61,550 nt of DNA from Thiohalocapsa halophila (GCF_016583825.1 NZ_NRRV01000030.1:1-61550); one strand, 5' to 3'. Positions 47,258-59,364 are shown, counted from the first letter of the stretch. Numbers and translations: made by a program. The notes: generated by a model not told the origin, from the sequence alone.

Positions 47258-48442
47258 CTAGATCTCCTCCGTTTCCGAGCTCGCTTGCGCTGCGCCACTG
47301 GCCGCTGCTTGGGCGGCGATCTCCTGCGCAGCTGCCGGGCCGGGGACGCCGCCTTCGCCAATGCGGCCCAGGGAGAGCCTGCGGCTTCTTAGGCGGCCGG
47401 TGGTCGTGAAGCTGAGCTCGCCGGTCATGCCCGCGGGCAGTGACAGCGGCATGCTGCCGGCGCCATTGGCGTTGGCGACAAGGCCGCCGAGGTAGTAGGC
47501 ATCGATACCCATGGCATAGAGCCGGCCCAGCTCGCCCTTGGTGTGGTCCGCGTCGGGCTTGTTCGGACCCCGAGCGATGTACTCCCGCGCCATGTCCTTA
47601 TCCACGAGCCAAGGCACGTCGACATAGAAGAGCCCCGCCATATCCGCGGCATCGGCTTTATTGTCGGCCGCGTGGGAGGTCGCGATGACCGGCATGCCGG
47701 CGCTGCTGCCGCCGAGCCCAGCGTAGACCAAGGCGGCATCATCGGGCCTGGCGACCATGAAGACGATGTCCGCTTCGGCCACTTCGTCGGTCAGAGCGCC
47801 AATGCGGTTTCCTGCGTAGGCGACCTCTGCCACGGGCGTTTCGTCCAGCGCCGAGACGAACGCCGTGCGCATGCGCTCGCCCCAGGGGTCGTTACGCGGA
47901 TAGACGATGGCCGTACTGAGGGCGCCCGACTGCGTCTCGGCCAGATTATTGATGATTTGCGCGGCGGTCTTTGCCTCGTCTTCCGGCGCCAGTGCGAATT
48001 GGTACATGCCCTCGCGCGACTGATTGGCCTCGTTGAGCGCCAGCATCGCCGGCTGTGGCTCGGATCGCGACGCCGCGATCGCATTGACGTTCTTTTTTAG
48101 CAGCGGCCCGATGATCACCGGCGGCGGTGATGCCGCGGCGGCGGTCTCGTAGGCGGCGAGGGCGTCGCGGCTCGTATCTTCGGTCGAAGGTTTGCGCGCA
48201 TCTCCGGGATCGCGCGCGAGCGCGGCAGCATAACCGGCCTCGATGGCATCGACCGCCGTGCTCAAGGGCCCTTCAGCGCCGGTTGGCAGGAGCAGTACGA
48301 TCGCCTGACCCTTGGGATACGCGGCCGTCGTCGGGAGCTCGGGCTCATCCTGCACGCCGAGGTTTGCGCAGCCACTGATCGCGAGCGCCAACGCGCTGAC
48401 TGTGAGAGCGCGCGCCGGTCGTCGTAACAATTGCATGCTCAT
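47258..48442 (-). CDS. LppC/LpoA-like outer-membrane lipoprotein, probable penicillin-binding-protein activator
   Basis: 394 residues. The signal ends at the lipobox AISGC (Cys25). The mature part is a periplasmic-binding-protein-like fold as in the LpoA C-terminal domain: AIVLLLPTGAEGPLSTAVDA, VIIGPLLKKNVNAI, VYPRNDPWGERM, GIDAYYLGGL. The N-terminal TPR domain of E. coli LpoA is missing, which is common outside enterics. It probably stimulates a bifunctional penicillin-binding protein at the outer membrane. It ends in an Ala-rich tail. It stands alone here, without the yraM-yraN neighbours seen elsewhere. Confidence 0.75.
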   Translation of the reverse strand: MSMQLLRRPARALTVSALALAISGCANLGVQDEPELPTTAAYPKGQAIVLLLPTGAEGPLSTAVDAIEAGYAAALARDPGDARKPSTEDTSRDALAAYETAAAASPPPVIIGPLLKKNVNAIAASRSEPQPAMLALNEANQSREGMYQFALAPEDEAKTAAQIINNLAETQSGALSTAIVYPRNDPWGERMRTAFVSALDETPVAEVAYAGNRIGALTDEVAEADIVFMVARPDDAALVYAGLGGSSAGMPVIATSHAADNKADAADMAGLFYVDVPWLVDKDMAREYIARGPNKPDADHTKGELGRLYAMGIDAYYLGGLVANANGAGSMPLSLPAGMTGELSFTTTGRLRSRRLSLGRIGEGGVPGPAAAQEIAAQAAASGAAQASSETEEI

Positions 48443-48690
48443 CTGTAAGACAACTCCTGGTCATATTGGGGGAATGCGCGCCGGCTGCACCTCAGCGGGA
48501 ATGGTCAGCTTGGATGGCGTGATGGGGATACATCAGTCAGATGCGGCTGGGCGTCCGAGGCCGGCAGGTGGGAGGCAAGGCGACCGGGCCTGCGGACGGC
48601 GTGGGGCAGCACCGCTGCCGAGCGCGCCTGCGGACAGTGTACCGATGAAGGGCCTTCGCGGCACAGCCAAGGATGTCCTCCTTTTGACCC

Positions 48691-50748
48691 TCAGCGGTCG
48701 CGGATAAAGTCATAAATGTTCAGATAGTCCTGTCCGGGCCAGTTCCAGGAATAGTCCGCACGCATGGCGTTCTTCATCAGCTCGCGGAAGTGCTCCGGGA
48801 ACTGGTAGTAGCAGTCGATGGCGCGGCCGAGCGCCGATTCCAGGCCCGGGGCGTCATAGTTGTCGAAGCGGTACCCGTTGCGCTCGTGCAGCGGGCGGTC
48901 CGAATAGTCCTTGTCGAACACCGTGTCCGCCAGACCGCCGACGGTGCGCACCACCGGGATGGTGCCGTAGTGCAGGGCGATGAGCTGCGTCAGACCGCAG
49001 GGCTCGAACTGGCTCGGTACCAGCATGATGTCTGCGCCGGCATAGATCAGGTGGGCCAGCTCGTCGTCGAAGCCGATCTCCAGGTGACAATCGGGGCTCT
49101 CGTTGAGCATGTGCTTGAGGCCCCAGAAGTCGTTGTTGATGTCCTGATAGGGGCTGGAGCCCAGCAGCACGAACTGGGCGCCGCGCTCCAGGGCATAGAA
49201 GATCGCATGTCGGACCAGCTCGAGGCCCTTCTGCGGGTCGAGCCGACCCACGAAGGCGACGATGGGCTTTTCGTTGTCGGCCAGCATCAGCCGATGGCGC
49301 AGGGCGCGCTTGTTGTCGTATTTGGCATCGATGTCGTCGACGCCGTAGCGGGCCGCTAAATGGTGGTCGATCTCCGGGTTCCAGACATCGTAGTCGATGC
49401 CGTTGACGACACCGCCGTACTTCATGTGATGGGTGTGCAGGGTGGGCTCTAGGCCGAAGCCCTGACCGCCGTCCTTGGTCTCGAAGGCATAGCGCGGTGA
49501 CACCGTGGTCACGAAATTGGAATAGACCACGCCGGCCTTGAGCAGATTCAGCGCATCCTTGTGCCGGTTGTCGCCCATACGGTGCAGGTCGAAGAACCGC
49601 TGCGGCTGGTGCAGCCCGGTGGCATGCAACAGCTCGGCACCAGTGACGCCCTGGTGCTTGAAGTTGTGAATGGTCAAGCAGGCGCGCGGATGACTCATAC
49701 CCAGCTGCTGGTAGATTTCGTAGAGAAACAACGGCACCAAGGCGGTCTGCCAGTCGTGACAGTGGAGGATGTCCGGATGCTTGCCGGCCTTCCACAGGAA
49801 CTCCAGTGCAGCGCGTGAGAAGAATGCATAGCGGAGCACGTCGTCGGCGAAGCCATAGATGCTGCCGCGGTTGAAGAAATTGTCTTGGGAATGGGGCTCG
49901 ATGAAGAAGCACTTGCGGCTATGCACGAAGCCGAAGAACACCGTGCAATGGATGGCCCCCTCGTACCAGGGCACCCAAAGGTCCCGGTAGACCTCGTGCA
50001 GCTCGAAGATATGATCGTAGCGCAGGGTGGCGTATTTGGGCAGGATGATCTCGACGTGATTGCCCCGGATGGCCAGCTCCCGGCTCAGGCCGAAAACCAC
50101 GTCGGCGAGACCGCCGACCTTGGCCACCGGGGCCATCTCCGGCGTGATATGGACGATGAACAGGCTCGGGCGCTGCCGATGCTCGGCTGGCGGTGGCGGG
50201 GGCTGTTGCTGCGGCTGGGGGTGAGGCTGTGGCTCGGGCTCGTAGCCGGAGTCGGCAAGGGGCTCGGGGGTCGGCGCCGGCTCGCTCACCGGGGGCACCG
50301 CCGGCGGCGGCCCCAGTGGCGGCCCCAGTGGCGGCCCCGGCGGCTCTGGGCTTTGCGGTGCCGGCTGTGGCGCGGGCTGCGGTTGGCGTTGAGCCGTCGG
50401 CTGCGGCGGTGCGGCGGCGGCAGCGGGCGCAAATGCGTGGACCTGCGGCATGGGACGCAGGGCAGCGGTCTCCTGGCCTGCGGAGATACTATGCAGGCGT
50501 GGCTCGGCGGGCTGCCGTGGCTGCGGCGCCGCCTTGGAAGGCGCTGCGGCGGTAAAAGGCTCGGCTCGGGTGTCGGGCCGGCTGGTGGACTGGGGCTGGG
50601 GCCGGGGCTCGGACTGAGACGGGGGCTGGGATTGGGACGCAGCGATCTTCCGGCTGGCCGCGCCCGCGCGCTTGGTTGTGGTCTTGGTCGTCTTGCCCGC
50701 GGTCTTCTCCTCGACCGCGGCTTTTTTAGAGGTCGGCTTCTTTGCCAT
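48691..50748 (-). CDS. glgA: Glycogen synthase with long low-complexity N-terminal extension
   Basis: 685 residues; ordinary GlgA has about 480. The catalytic part begins near residue 195 (SLFIVHITPEMAPVAKVGGL), with the ADP-glucose-binding Lys210 in KVGGL. The GT5 fold continues with HCHDWQTALVPL and FVGRLDPQKGLELV, and the C-terminal PSQFEPCGLTQLIALHYGTI. Residues 1-194 are a disordered extension: first Lys/Thr-rich and histone-like (KKPTSKKAAVEEKTAGK), then Pro/Gln/Ala-rich with a repeated GPPLGPP unit. It elongates alpha-1,4-glucan from ADP-glucose. It lies 61 bases after glgB in the same operon. Confidence 0.92.
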   Translation of the reverse strand: MAKKPTSKKAAVEEKTAGKTTKTTTKRAGAASRKIAASQSQPPSQSEPRPQPQSTSRPDTRAEPFTAAAPSKAAPQPRQPAEPRLHSISAGQETAALRPMPQVHAFAPAAAAAPPQPTAQRQPQPAPQPAPQSPEPPGPPLGPPLGPPPAVPPVSEPAPTPEPLADSGYEPEPQPHPQPQQQPPPPPAEHRQRPSLFIVHITPEMAPVAKVGGLADVVFGLSRELAIRGNHVEIILPKYATLRYDHIFELHEVYRDLWVPWYEGAIHCTVFFGFVHSRKCFFIEPHSQDNFFNRGSIYGFADDVLRYAFFSRAALEFLWKAGKHPDILHCHDWQTALVPLFLYEIYQQLGMSHPRACLTIHNFKHQGVTGAELLHATGLHQPQRFFDLHRMGDNRHKDALNLLKAGVVYSNFVTTVSPRYAFETKDGGQGFGLEPTLHTHHMKYGGVVNGIDYDVWNPEIDHHLAARYGVDDIDAKYDNKRALRHRLMLADNEKPIVAFVGRLDPQKGLELVRHAIFYALERGAQFVLLGSSPYQDINNDFWGLKHMLNESPDCHLEIGFDDELAHLIYAGADIMLVPSQFEPCGLTQLIALHYGTIPVVRTVGGLADTVFDKDYSDRPLHERNGYRFDNYDAPGLESALGRAIDCYYQFPEHFRELMKNAMRADYSWNWPGQDYLNIYDFIRDR
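50299..50340. repeat. Tandem 12-bp repeat within glgA
   Basis: GGCGGCCCCAGT occurs back to back, with a third imperfect unit, and encodes the GPPLGPPLGPP stretch of the GlgA extension. Such a unit can expand or contract in frame. Confidence 0.7.
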
Positions 50749-50809
50749 ATCGAACCGCCTGCAGCGTCAGTGAGGTCATTGAGATTGCGTACTGAGCGCG
50801 ATCTCCGTG

Positions 50810-53050
<2,241 letters not shown>

Positions 53051-53418
53051 CCTCAGTACCTCTTGGGATGTCGGGCGGATTCGGCCGCAATCACGGCGAC
53101 CGCGGCGCCGTTGTGCGACATATCATCACACGTTATCAGGGATTTCGGCCTTCGGTCGCAGGTGCGTCCAACTTTCCGGCAGCACGCGGCGATCACCACC
53201 GGTATGGTACAGGACGCGGTCATCGCCACTGCTCGTCCGGAACACGACAGCGCATCCAGACACAGCCAGCATCGCCGACGTCGGCCCGCGACGCATCGCC
53301 TGTGCCGCGACCTCGTCCTGGTCGATGCGGCCTTACTGTATTCTTCCCCTCGGCCTACAGGGGCGCCGATGACGGGGCGCTCTCTTGAGCCTCGACAGCT
53401 GCACGGTTTGGGAACATC
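53051..53418. other. Divergent promoter region of glgBA and the GNAT gene
   Basis: 368 bp between divergent genes. A mildly A/T-rich stretch just upstream of glgB (about 53110-53150) is the likeliest promoter site. No operator recognised. Confidence 0.4.
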
Positions 53419-53958
53419 GTGGACATCTTGACAGGACACGCAGGGCGAGCCGCGGAGATCATTGACCTTTTCACCGCGACCTTCACCGCGTCCGCCGGCG
53501 CGGAAGAAGGCGCGCAGATCGGGGAGCTGGTGCGCAACCTGCTGGCCGGGCGGGCAGAGCAGGATCGCTTCGTCTTCATCGCCGAGCAGGACGGCAGGAT
53601 CATCGGCGCCATCATCTTTTCGCGGCTGACCTATGAGCAGGATGAGCGGACGGTCTTCGTCCTCGGCCCCGTCGCGGTGATCCCCGATCAGCAAGGCAAG
53701 GCCGTGGGACAGCGGCTGCTGACGCACGGCTTGGCCACACTAGCCAGCGCTGGCGTGGACATCGCCGTGACCTATGGTGATCCGAGCTACTACCGCAAGG
53801 TCGGCTTCATGCCCATCAGCGAGGCGGATGCCCCCGCGCCCTTCCCGCTGAATCAGCCCCAAGGTTGGCTGGCGCAGCCGTTGACCGGCCGGTCGATAAC
53901 GCCCCTGAAGGGTCCGTGCCACTGTGTCGAGCCACTGAATGATCCCGTGTTCTGGTAG
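53419..53958 (+). CDS. GNAT-family N-acetyltransferase
   Basis: 179 residues from GTG53419. The GNAT core has the acetyl-CoA loop VLGPVAVIPDQQGKAVGQRL (motif A, Q-x-x-G-x-[AG]) and the later TYGDPSYYRKVGFMP. This matches the YhbS-like branch that acetylates small molecules or proteins. The substrate cannot be read from the sequence. Divergent from glgB; no operon partner. Confidence 0.85.
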   Translation: MDILTGHAGRAAEIIDLFTATFTASAGAEEGAQIGELVRNLLAGRAEQDRFVFIAEQDGRIIGAIIFSRLTYEQDERTVFVLGPVAVIPDQQGKAVGQRLLTHGLATLASAGVDIAVTYGDPSYYRKVGFMPISEADAPAPFPLNQPQGWLAQPLTGRSITPLKGPCHCVEPLNDPVFW

Positions 53959-54358
53959 CGGCCATCCACAAGAGCCCTCCGACGTCGCCGCCCAGCCGTA
54001 TCGCAGCGCAAACACCAGCTCGGCCAGTGGCAATTTGGCGGCAATTTGGCGGCACCCGAAGCCTCAGGCGCCGAGCTTCGCAGCAGAAGGACGCCGCACC
54101 CTTAGCGACCCGGGGCGCAGCGGGTGGGGGGCCGGAGGCTGGTCATCGGCCGCCGCGGGCGGTTTCGGCGCATTTCCCCCTCTCTGCGGGGCATTGCGCC
54201 CGCCGCGAGCGCTTGGGGCAACGCCGGCCGCCGGTTGACCACTCAAGGCGAGCGCACTGATGCGTCTTGTGAGTCGGTGGTTGGGTGTAGCCGGCTGATT
54301 GGCCTGCGACTTGCCCGTCTCATAGCGGATTCCAACACAGCTGTGAGAGGCGCATAAA
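53959..54358. other. Intergenic region, nothing but a short tandem duplication
   Basis: 400 bp. GGCAATTTGGC is repeated in tandem near 54030-54052. Otherwise GC-rich sequence without recognisable genes. GAGAGG near 54346 is the ribosome site of the next gene. Confidence 0.45.
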
Positions 54359-54997
54359 ATGCAGCAGCCGCTGGAGATCAATTTTCACGATGTGTCGCGC
54401 TCGGATTGGAGCGTGGATCTGATTCGCGAGCGGGCGGCGCGGCTCGAGCGCTACAACGACCAGATCGTCTCTGGGCAGGTCATTGTGTCACGCCCGCACC
54501 ACAGCCAGCATAAAGGCATGCCTTACCGGGTCACCATCGAGCTGCGCCTGCCGCCGCAGCAGACGCTGGCGGTAACGGAAGAGCCTGACGAGGTGCCGCG
54601 TGGCGAGGCCGACCTGCGTCCGGTGATCAACGGCGCCTTCGACACCATGGAGCGGCGCCTGAAGAGCTTGCACCGCTCCACCCAGCGCGAAGCCCTGGCG
54701 CCGGCGCCGGACGAGACCCGGGGTCTGGTGGTACGACTGTTTTCTGAGGACGGCTATGGCTTCCTGCGCACGCCCGATGGGCGGGAGCTCTACTTCCACC
54801 AAAATGCCGTGCTCCATGACGACTTCCCGCGGCTGGCGGTGGGTACCGAGGTCCGCTGCGAGCCCGAGATGGGCGAGGCCGGACCCCAGGCCAGCACGGT
54901 GCAGATCGTCAACAAGCCCGGTGAGCGCGAGAGCGAGGACACCCGCCAGCGCGCGGACGTCACCGCCGGCTGGCGCAATACCGACGCGCTCGACTGA
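54359..54997 (+). CDS. Ribosome-hibernation-factor-like (HPF/RaiA) domain fused to cold-shock domain
   Basis: 212 residues. Residues 1-110 follow the HPF/RaiA pattern (EINFHDVSRSDWSVDLIRER, PYRVTIELRLP, AFDTMERRLKSL). Residues 121-185 form a cold-shock OB fold with the RNA-binding segment GYGFLRTPDGRELYFHQNAV. A polar tail follows. GAGAGG upstream supports the ATG. Such fusions are known in proteobacteria and probably bind ribosomes or RNA under stress; the exact function is not established. Isolated gene. Confidence 0.85.
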   Translation: MQQPLEINFHDVSRSDWSVDLIRERAARLERYNDQIVSGQVIVSRPHHSQHKGMPYRVTIELRLPPQQTLAVTEEPDEVPRGEADLRPVINGAFDTMERRLKSLHRSTQREALAPAPDETRGLVVRLFSEDGYGFLRTPDGRELYFHQNAVLHDDFPRLAVGTEVRCEPEMGEAGPQASTVQIVNKPGERESEDTRQRADVTAGWRNTDALD

Positions 54998-55071
54998 GCC
55001 CGGCAGCCGCAGACGCCCGATCGCTCGGACAGCGCTGCCATGCCCGGCCGGAGCTCTGCCGCTGCTCCGCG

Positions 55072-55320
55072 GTGGATGCCTCGGCGCCCGCGACCGCCCG
55101 AGGCCGAGCGGCGGTCACCGCCGGGATCGCGGATCGCCGGCGGGCCATCGGGCTGTTCCTGAGTCTGGAAGCCGGCGCGTGCGTGCGCCTTGGCGCGCTT
55201 GACTGGTCTGGGGAGGACCCGGCCACTTTGGCCATTGCCGAGGCGCCAAGCATCGTTGCCGAGGACGCCGCGCTGCTGAATGCCATCACACAGACCCTCG
55301 CCGCTGCACCGGATGCTTGA
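55072..55320 (+). CDS. Doubtful 82-residue frame
   Basis: GTG start, Ala-rich, no recognised family. Codon use is moderately gene-like, and the C-terminal half (ETAPSIVAED-like helical stretch, then LLNAITQTLAAAP) could be a real helix. Opposite it on the minus strand, a frame from 55467 opens MRVQKSEDPVYAL and reads FDYWRKIDPDVGDRIAAAF, faintly like a catalase C-terminal segment, before losing sense. One of the two may be a decayed gene. The gap 54998-55572 holds nothing clearer. Confidence 0.25.
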   Translation: MDASAPATARGRAAVTAGIADRRRAIGLFLSLEAGACVRLGALDWSGEDPATLAIAEAPSIVAEDAALLNAITQTLAAAPDA

Positions 55321-55572
55321 GCCATCCATGGCGGCTTGTGCTGGCTCCCGCTCCTCGAACGCGGCAGCGATGCGATCGCCCACGTCCGGGTCGATCTTGC
55401 GCCAGTAATCGAAAGCGGGCTCCAGCACCAAGGCATAGACGGGGTCCTCGGACTTCTGCACCCGCATCGCGCCCTCCTTTGGCGGGCCTCCGTCAGTGGT
55501 GTTCGCGGCGAATGTTTCCGGGGCGCGCGCGGCCCGCGGAGTGGACCAGCCCGTCGGCTACAACTGCACCGA

Positions 55573-56097
55573 CTAGCGAGCCAGAGCGGCGATGAGCGTC
55601 CGGCAGAAGGCCGGCAGGTCGCCGGGATGGCGGCTGGAGATCAGCGGTCCGTCCTGAACCACCTCGCTGTCCTCCCATTCGGCGCCGGCGTTGACGAGGT
55701 CGTCGCGGATGGACGGCGCCGAGGTGACCCGACGCCCGCGCACGATGCCCGCGGAGATGGGCACCCAGCCCGCATGGCAGATGAAGGCCACCGGCCGGCC
55801 CTGCTCGGCCATGTCGCGCACCAGCGCGAGCAGGCTCTCGTCGCCGCGCATGCGATCCGGAGCATAGCCGCCAGGGATGATGAGTGCGTCCATGTCCATG
55901 GCGATAGCCGAGCTCACCGGTCCGTCCGGCAACGCCGACAGACCGTGCTTACCGTGGTAGATGGTGGCGCCGGTGCCGAGCAGGGCGACGCGGGCGCCGG
56001 CCTCGCGCATGCGAATCACCGGGTACCAAAGCTCCAGGTCCTCGAATTGGTCCTCGACGAGCACGCCGATGCTGCGGTTTGCTAGCTCCTGGGCCAT
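55573..56097 (-). CDS. PfpI/DJ-1 family protein
   Basis: 174 residues with GGAGGC upstream. The class I amidotransferase-like fold has the nucleophile elbow AFICHAGWVP (Cys107-His108) and the acidic partner Glu15 (LVEDQFED). LIIPGGYAPDRMR is typical. Members act as deglycases, chaperones or weak peptidases under stress; which applies here is open. Single gene; divergence from the following plus-strand sequence leaves a 271-bp promoter region upstream. Confidence 0.9.
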   Translation of the reverse strand: MAQELANRSIGVLVEDQFEDLELWYPVIRMREAGARVALLGTGATIYHGKHGLSALPDGPVSSAIAMDMDALIIPGGYAPDRMRGDESLLALVRDMAEQGRPVAFICHAGWVPISAGIVRGRRVTSAPSIRDDLVNAGAEWEDSEVVQDGPLISSRHPGDLPAFCRTLIAALAR

Positions 56098-56368
56098 GTG
56101 TTGCCTCCGTTTGAGCGGGTGAATGGACGGTTGCGGGCAGGCCGATGCGCAGCTGCCAGCACGTGCGATGCCAATTGCCCAGCCCTCGGCCGAGCATGCC
56201 CCGAGAGCCGGCAGGTAGAGCGCGGCGATCGGTCTCGCGAGCGTCGGAGGGGTGGATTTACCGCTGCAAAGGTGGATTTCCCCCGGGAGTCACGACCTCG
56301 CCGTGTTGGATGTGATCCACGTCTTCTGCGAATGTGCGCTATTCGCTCGCGGCTTCGACGCGACGACC
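56098..56368. other. Intergenic region between two minus-strand genes
   Basis: 271 bp upstream of the PfpI gene and downstream of UPF0182. No gene or distinct hairpin recognised. Confidence 0.4.
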
Positions 56369-59029
56369 TCAGCGCTGGTCCGCGTCTGCGGCATCTGTCG
56401 CGTCGCCCGCGACTTCGGGTGGCTCATCCGGTGCCGGCAGCTCCTGTACCGGATCTTCTTCCTGCTGGCGAAGCACCAGCTCGTGCAGGTCCCGGAAGCC
56501 CTCTTCCAGCGACGATGCCATGGTCACCAGCCGACCCTGACTGACGATGATCCGCGCCAGCTGCGGCATGGGCGAGGTGGCGGTCGCCTCCAGGAAGATG
56601 CCTTGGATATAGGTCACCACGCCCTCGACGGGCGCGACGACCATGCGCCCGCGTCTGGCCTTGGAGCCCTGTTGTCGCCAAAGGGTCAGCTCCTGACTGA
56701 TGTGCGGATCCTGCCGGATGAAGGAGTTCACCTGCGCTGGGCCGTACACCAATGTCCCTTTGGGGAAGTTGTAGACGACGATGCGCCCGTAATTGTCGCC
56801 GTCGTTGCCGATCACCGCCAATGCGCGCATGTTGTTCTGGCCGAGCGGCGTCATGGGCAGGATGAGGTTGTATTCGAAACGGTCCTCGTCGATGAGGTTC
56901 AGCGTCACGTAATAAGCGGTGACCCGGTCCACGTCGTCGCGCCATTGCACGCTGGGCAGCTCCCAGGCGTCCTCTTGATTGTAGAAGGTCTGGGGATCGG
57001 TCTGGTGGTAGCGGGCATAGACGTCCATTTGTACGTCGAACAGGCTCTTGGGATAGCGCAAATGCGTCTTGATGGCGTCCGGCATTGCCGACATCGGCTG
57101 ATACAGACCCGGATAGATACGCGAATAGGCGACAGCGATGGGGTCCTTGGGGTCCGCTACATAATAGCTGACATCGCCATTATAGGCGTCGACGACGATC
57201 TTGACGGCATCGCGGAGGTAGTTGAACGGGCGGTCGATATAGTCGAAGGCGCCGTCATAGGGCTTGGCGTAGGGATACCAAGCGGACGCTGTTGCCGCGT
57301 TCTGAATCCAATACAGCCTGCCGTCGGCCACGGCGATATAGGGGTTCGGATCGAGGATCAGCTCGGGCGTCAGCTTGCGGATGCGCTCGCGGATGTCGCG
57401 GCGGAAGAGCAGGCGGCTGGCGTCTGTGGTCTGGGTCGTATAGAAGATGTTCGGCTCGCCAAAATAGAGGGCAAATACCAGCTTACGGAACAGACTACCC
57501 AAAGCGACACCGCCGTCGCCGGCATAGTCCGTCAGCGCCGTGGTGTCGCCGGAGGCAAAGTCGAATTCGCGGCTGGCATTGGGTGCGATGACAGGCGCAT
57601 AGGTGCCGACGCCATAGTAGATGGCGGGCTCGTCGACGCTAAGACCCGCGACTGACTCCGGCGGAATCCCCTGTACATACCACTCCATGGGCTGATCGGC
57701 GGCCTGCGAGGCCGGTGTCATGACAACACCGTATCCATGGGTGTATTTGAGCCAACGGTTGACCCAGGTTTGGCGCTCCGGATGGAGCGCGCGAAGATGG
57801 ATCTCGCGGGCGGCGAGGAACACCTGTTGATAGACCCCTTCCACACTGTAGCGCCCGACATCGATCCCCTCGAAGGCATAATAGGGACGGATCTCTTGAA
57901 GCTCGCGATAAACGGGTAGCAGTGCCTCCTCGTCCCAAATCGGGATGTTGTGGAGGTTCAGCTCCATCTCCGGGGTGATCTCCTCCCAGGCCGTGTCCCG
58001 CACCGGGTATTCTCGCGTTTCCACATCCGTGAGCTCATAGGCCGCGCGGGTCGCCTGGATATTGTTCTGAATATAGGGCGCCTCGCGAGTCAGCTCATTG
58101 GGCTTGACCGCATAGCGATGCACGGCGTCGGTGACGAAGGGCGTATGACGTAGGCCCACGACGGCCGCGAGCAGCACCAGCGCCACCACCAGCGCCGGCC
58201 CGCCCTTGGCGGTGTTGAGCAGACTGAGCAGCAGGCCGCCGATGATCAGCGCCAGTACCGCAGCGCCGCCAATCAGCGGCAGCGTGACCCGCATTTCCTC
58301 ATAGCCGGGGCCGTAGAACAGCGGCAGGTGGTCGTCGGTGTAGAGCAGCAGCAGGGCATCGCCGGCGAACCAGCCCACGCCGAGCAGGAAGATCAGGCCC
58401 AGCACGACGCTCAGGTGCAAGCGCGCACCGCGGCGCAGCCGCCCGTGCTCGCGCGGCATGGCGCGGTGCTCCAGCCAGTAGAGCAGGACGAGGCCGAGCA
58501 ACAGCACCACCAGGGCGACCATGAGCTCGGTGTAGAGCAGCAGATAGACGGGCAGAGCGAACAGGTAGAAACTCACGTCCAGCCCGAACACCGGGTCAGC
58601 GCTGCCGGCAGCGGGCGCCGTGAGGTACATGAGCACGCGCTCCCAGTCAAAGAACATGGGCAGCGCAACGATGACGGCGAGCGCCAGCGACAGCGGCAGG
58701 TAGAAGGCCAGCGAGCGCTTCTTGAAGCGCTCGTAAACCCGCCGGAGCCGGGTGGCGGTCTGCTGATGCGCCGGCGCCGGTGCGCCCAGGTATTTCGCAC
58801 CAAGCCAGAAATTGCCGAAGAAGACGGCGAAGAACAGCAGCACGGCGCCGCCGAACACCAGATAGCGATACAGCAGGCGCTGCCAGAAATAGAGCCCGTA
58901 ATCCAGGCCCTGGAACCACCAGAGGTCGACGAGGAAGTCCCGCAGCGCTATGCCGAGCCCGATCCCGACGACGGGCAGGATGACCAGGATCGCAAGCGTT
59001 GTTACGGAGACGACTTTCCAGGTGCGCAT
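56369..59029 (-). CDS. UPF0182 family integral membrane protein
   Basis: 886 residues, full family length, with GGAGGAG before the ATG. About seven hydrophobic segments lie in the first 310 residues. They include the conserved LVDLWWFQGLDYGLYFWQRL. A large extracytoplasmic part follows (NIPIWDEEALLPVYRELQEIRPYY, ANWYPYAKPYDG-like segments, QTFYNQEDAWELP). The acidic C-terminus ends in Ala/Asp. Function not known for the family (COG1615). Single gene. Confidence 0.92.
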   Translation of the reverse strand: MRTWKVVSVTTLAILVILPVVGIGLGIALRDFLVDLWWFQGLDYGLYFWQRLLYRYLVFGGAVLLFFAVFFGNFWLGAKYLGAPAPAHQQTATRLRRVYERFKKRSLAFYLPLSLALAVIVALPMFFDWERVLMYLTAPAAGSADPVFGLDVSFYLFALPVYLLLYTELMVALVVLLLGLVLLYWLEHRAMPREHGRLRRGARLHLSVVLGLIFLLGVGWFAGDALLLLYTDDHLPLFYGPGYEEMRVTLPLIGGAAVLALIIGGLLLSLLNTAKGGPALVVALVLLAAVVGLRHTPFVTDAVHRYAVKPNELTREAPYIQNNIQATRAAYELTDVETREYPVRDTAWEEITPEMELNLHNIPIWDEEALLPVYRELQEIRPYYAFEGIDVGRYSVEGVYQQVFLAAREIHLRALHPERQTWVNRWLKYTHGYGVVMTPASQAADQPMEWYVQGIPPESVAGLSVDEPAIYYGVGTYAPVIAPNASREFDFASGDTTALTDYAGDGGVALGSLFRKLVFALYFGEPNIFYTTQTTDASRLLFRRDIRERIRKLTPELILDPNPYIAVADGRLYWIQNAATASAWYPYAKPYDGAFDYIDRPFNYLRDAVKIVVDAYNGDVSYYVADPKDPIAVAYSRIYPGLYQPMSAMPDAIKTHLRYPKSLFDVQMDVYARYHQTDPQTFYNQEDAWELPSVQWRDDVDRVTAYYVTLNLIDEDRFEYNLILPMTPLGQNNMRALAVIGNDGDNYGRIVVYNFPKGTLVYGPAQVNSFIRQDPHISQELTLWRQQGSKARRGRMVVAPVEGVVTYIQGIFLEATATSPMPQLARIIVSQGRLVTMASSLEEGFRDLHELVLRQQEEDPVQELPAPDEPPEVAGDATDAADADQR

Positions 59030-59364
59030 GGCTCCTCCGGCGGGTCTGCGGACGGGCCGCCGCCGACATTAGGCCGGGGCAGCGCAGTCCAACGCGTTGA
59101 CGATAGCCGAGCAAGGCGCATGCCGCGGGTATCGCAGCGCCGCCGCCGCGCTCCGGGCCGGACTCCGGGCCTTGACCGCGCAGGCGCCTGTTTAAGCGCC
59201 GGTCATGGACCTCGGGACCGCCGGCGTCCCGGCGCGGCCAGAGCGCAGGGCGCATTGGGCGGTGTAAGCCGCAGCTGGTGGAAATGCACCGATCACACGG
59301 TAGCCCCAGTCGCCGGTCGTGACCCCCGGCCGCCGGCGGCAGCCAGCGCCGACGGGCGCGACGC
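59030..59364. other. Intergenic region upstream of UPF0182
   Basis: 335 bp. GC-rich, with no recognised gene or operator. The right end may contain unrecognisable debris of the decayed AsmA gene. Confidence 0.4.

Noticed and set aside
50299..50340. A CRISPR-like repeat array
   Set aside because: The 12-bp units are contiguous, have no spacers and lie in the glgA coding sequence.
56252..57655. A 467-codon plus-strand frame opposite UPF0182
   Set aside because: Antisense of a clearly conserved membrane protein.
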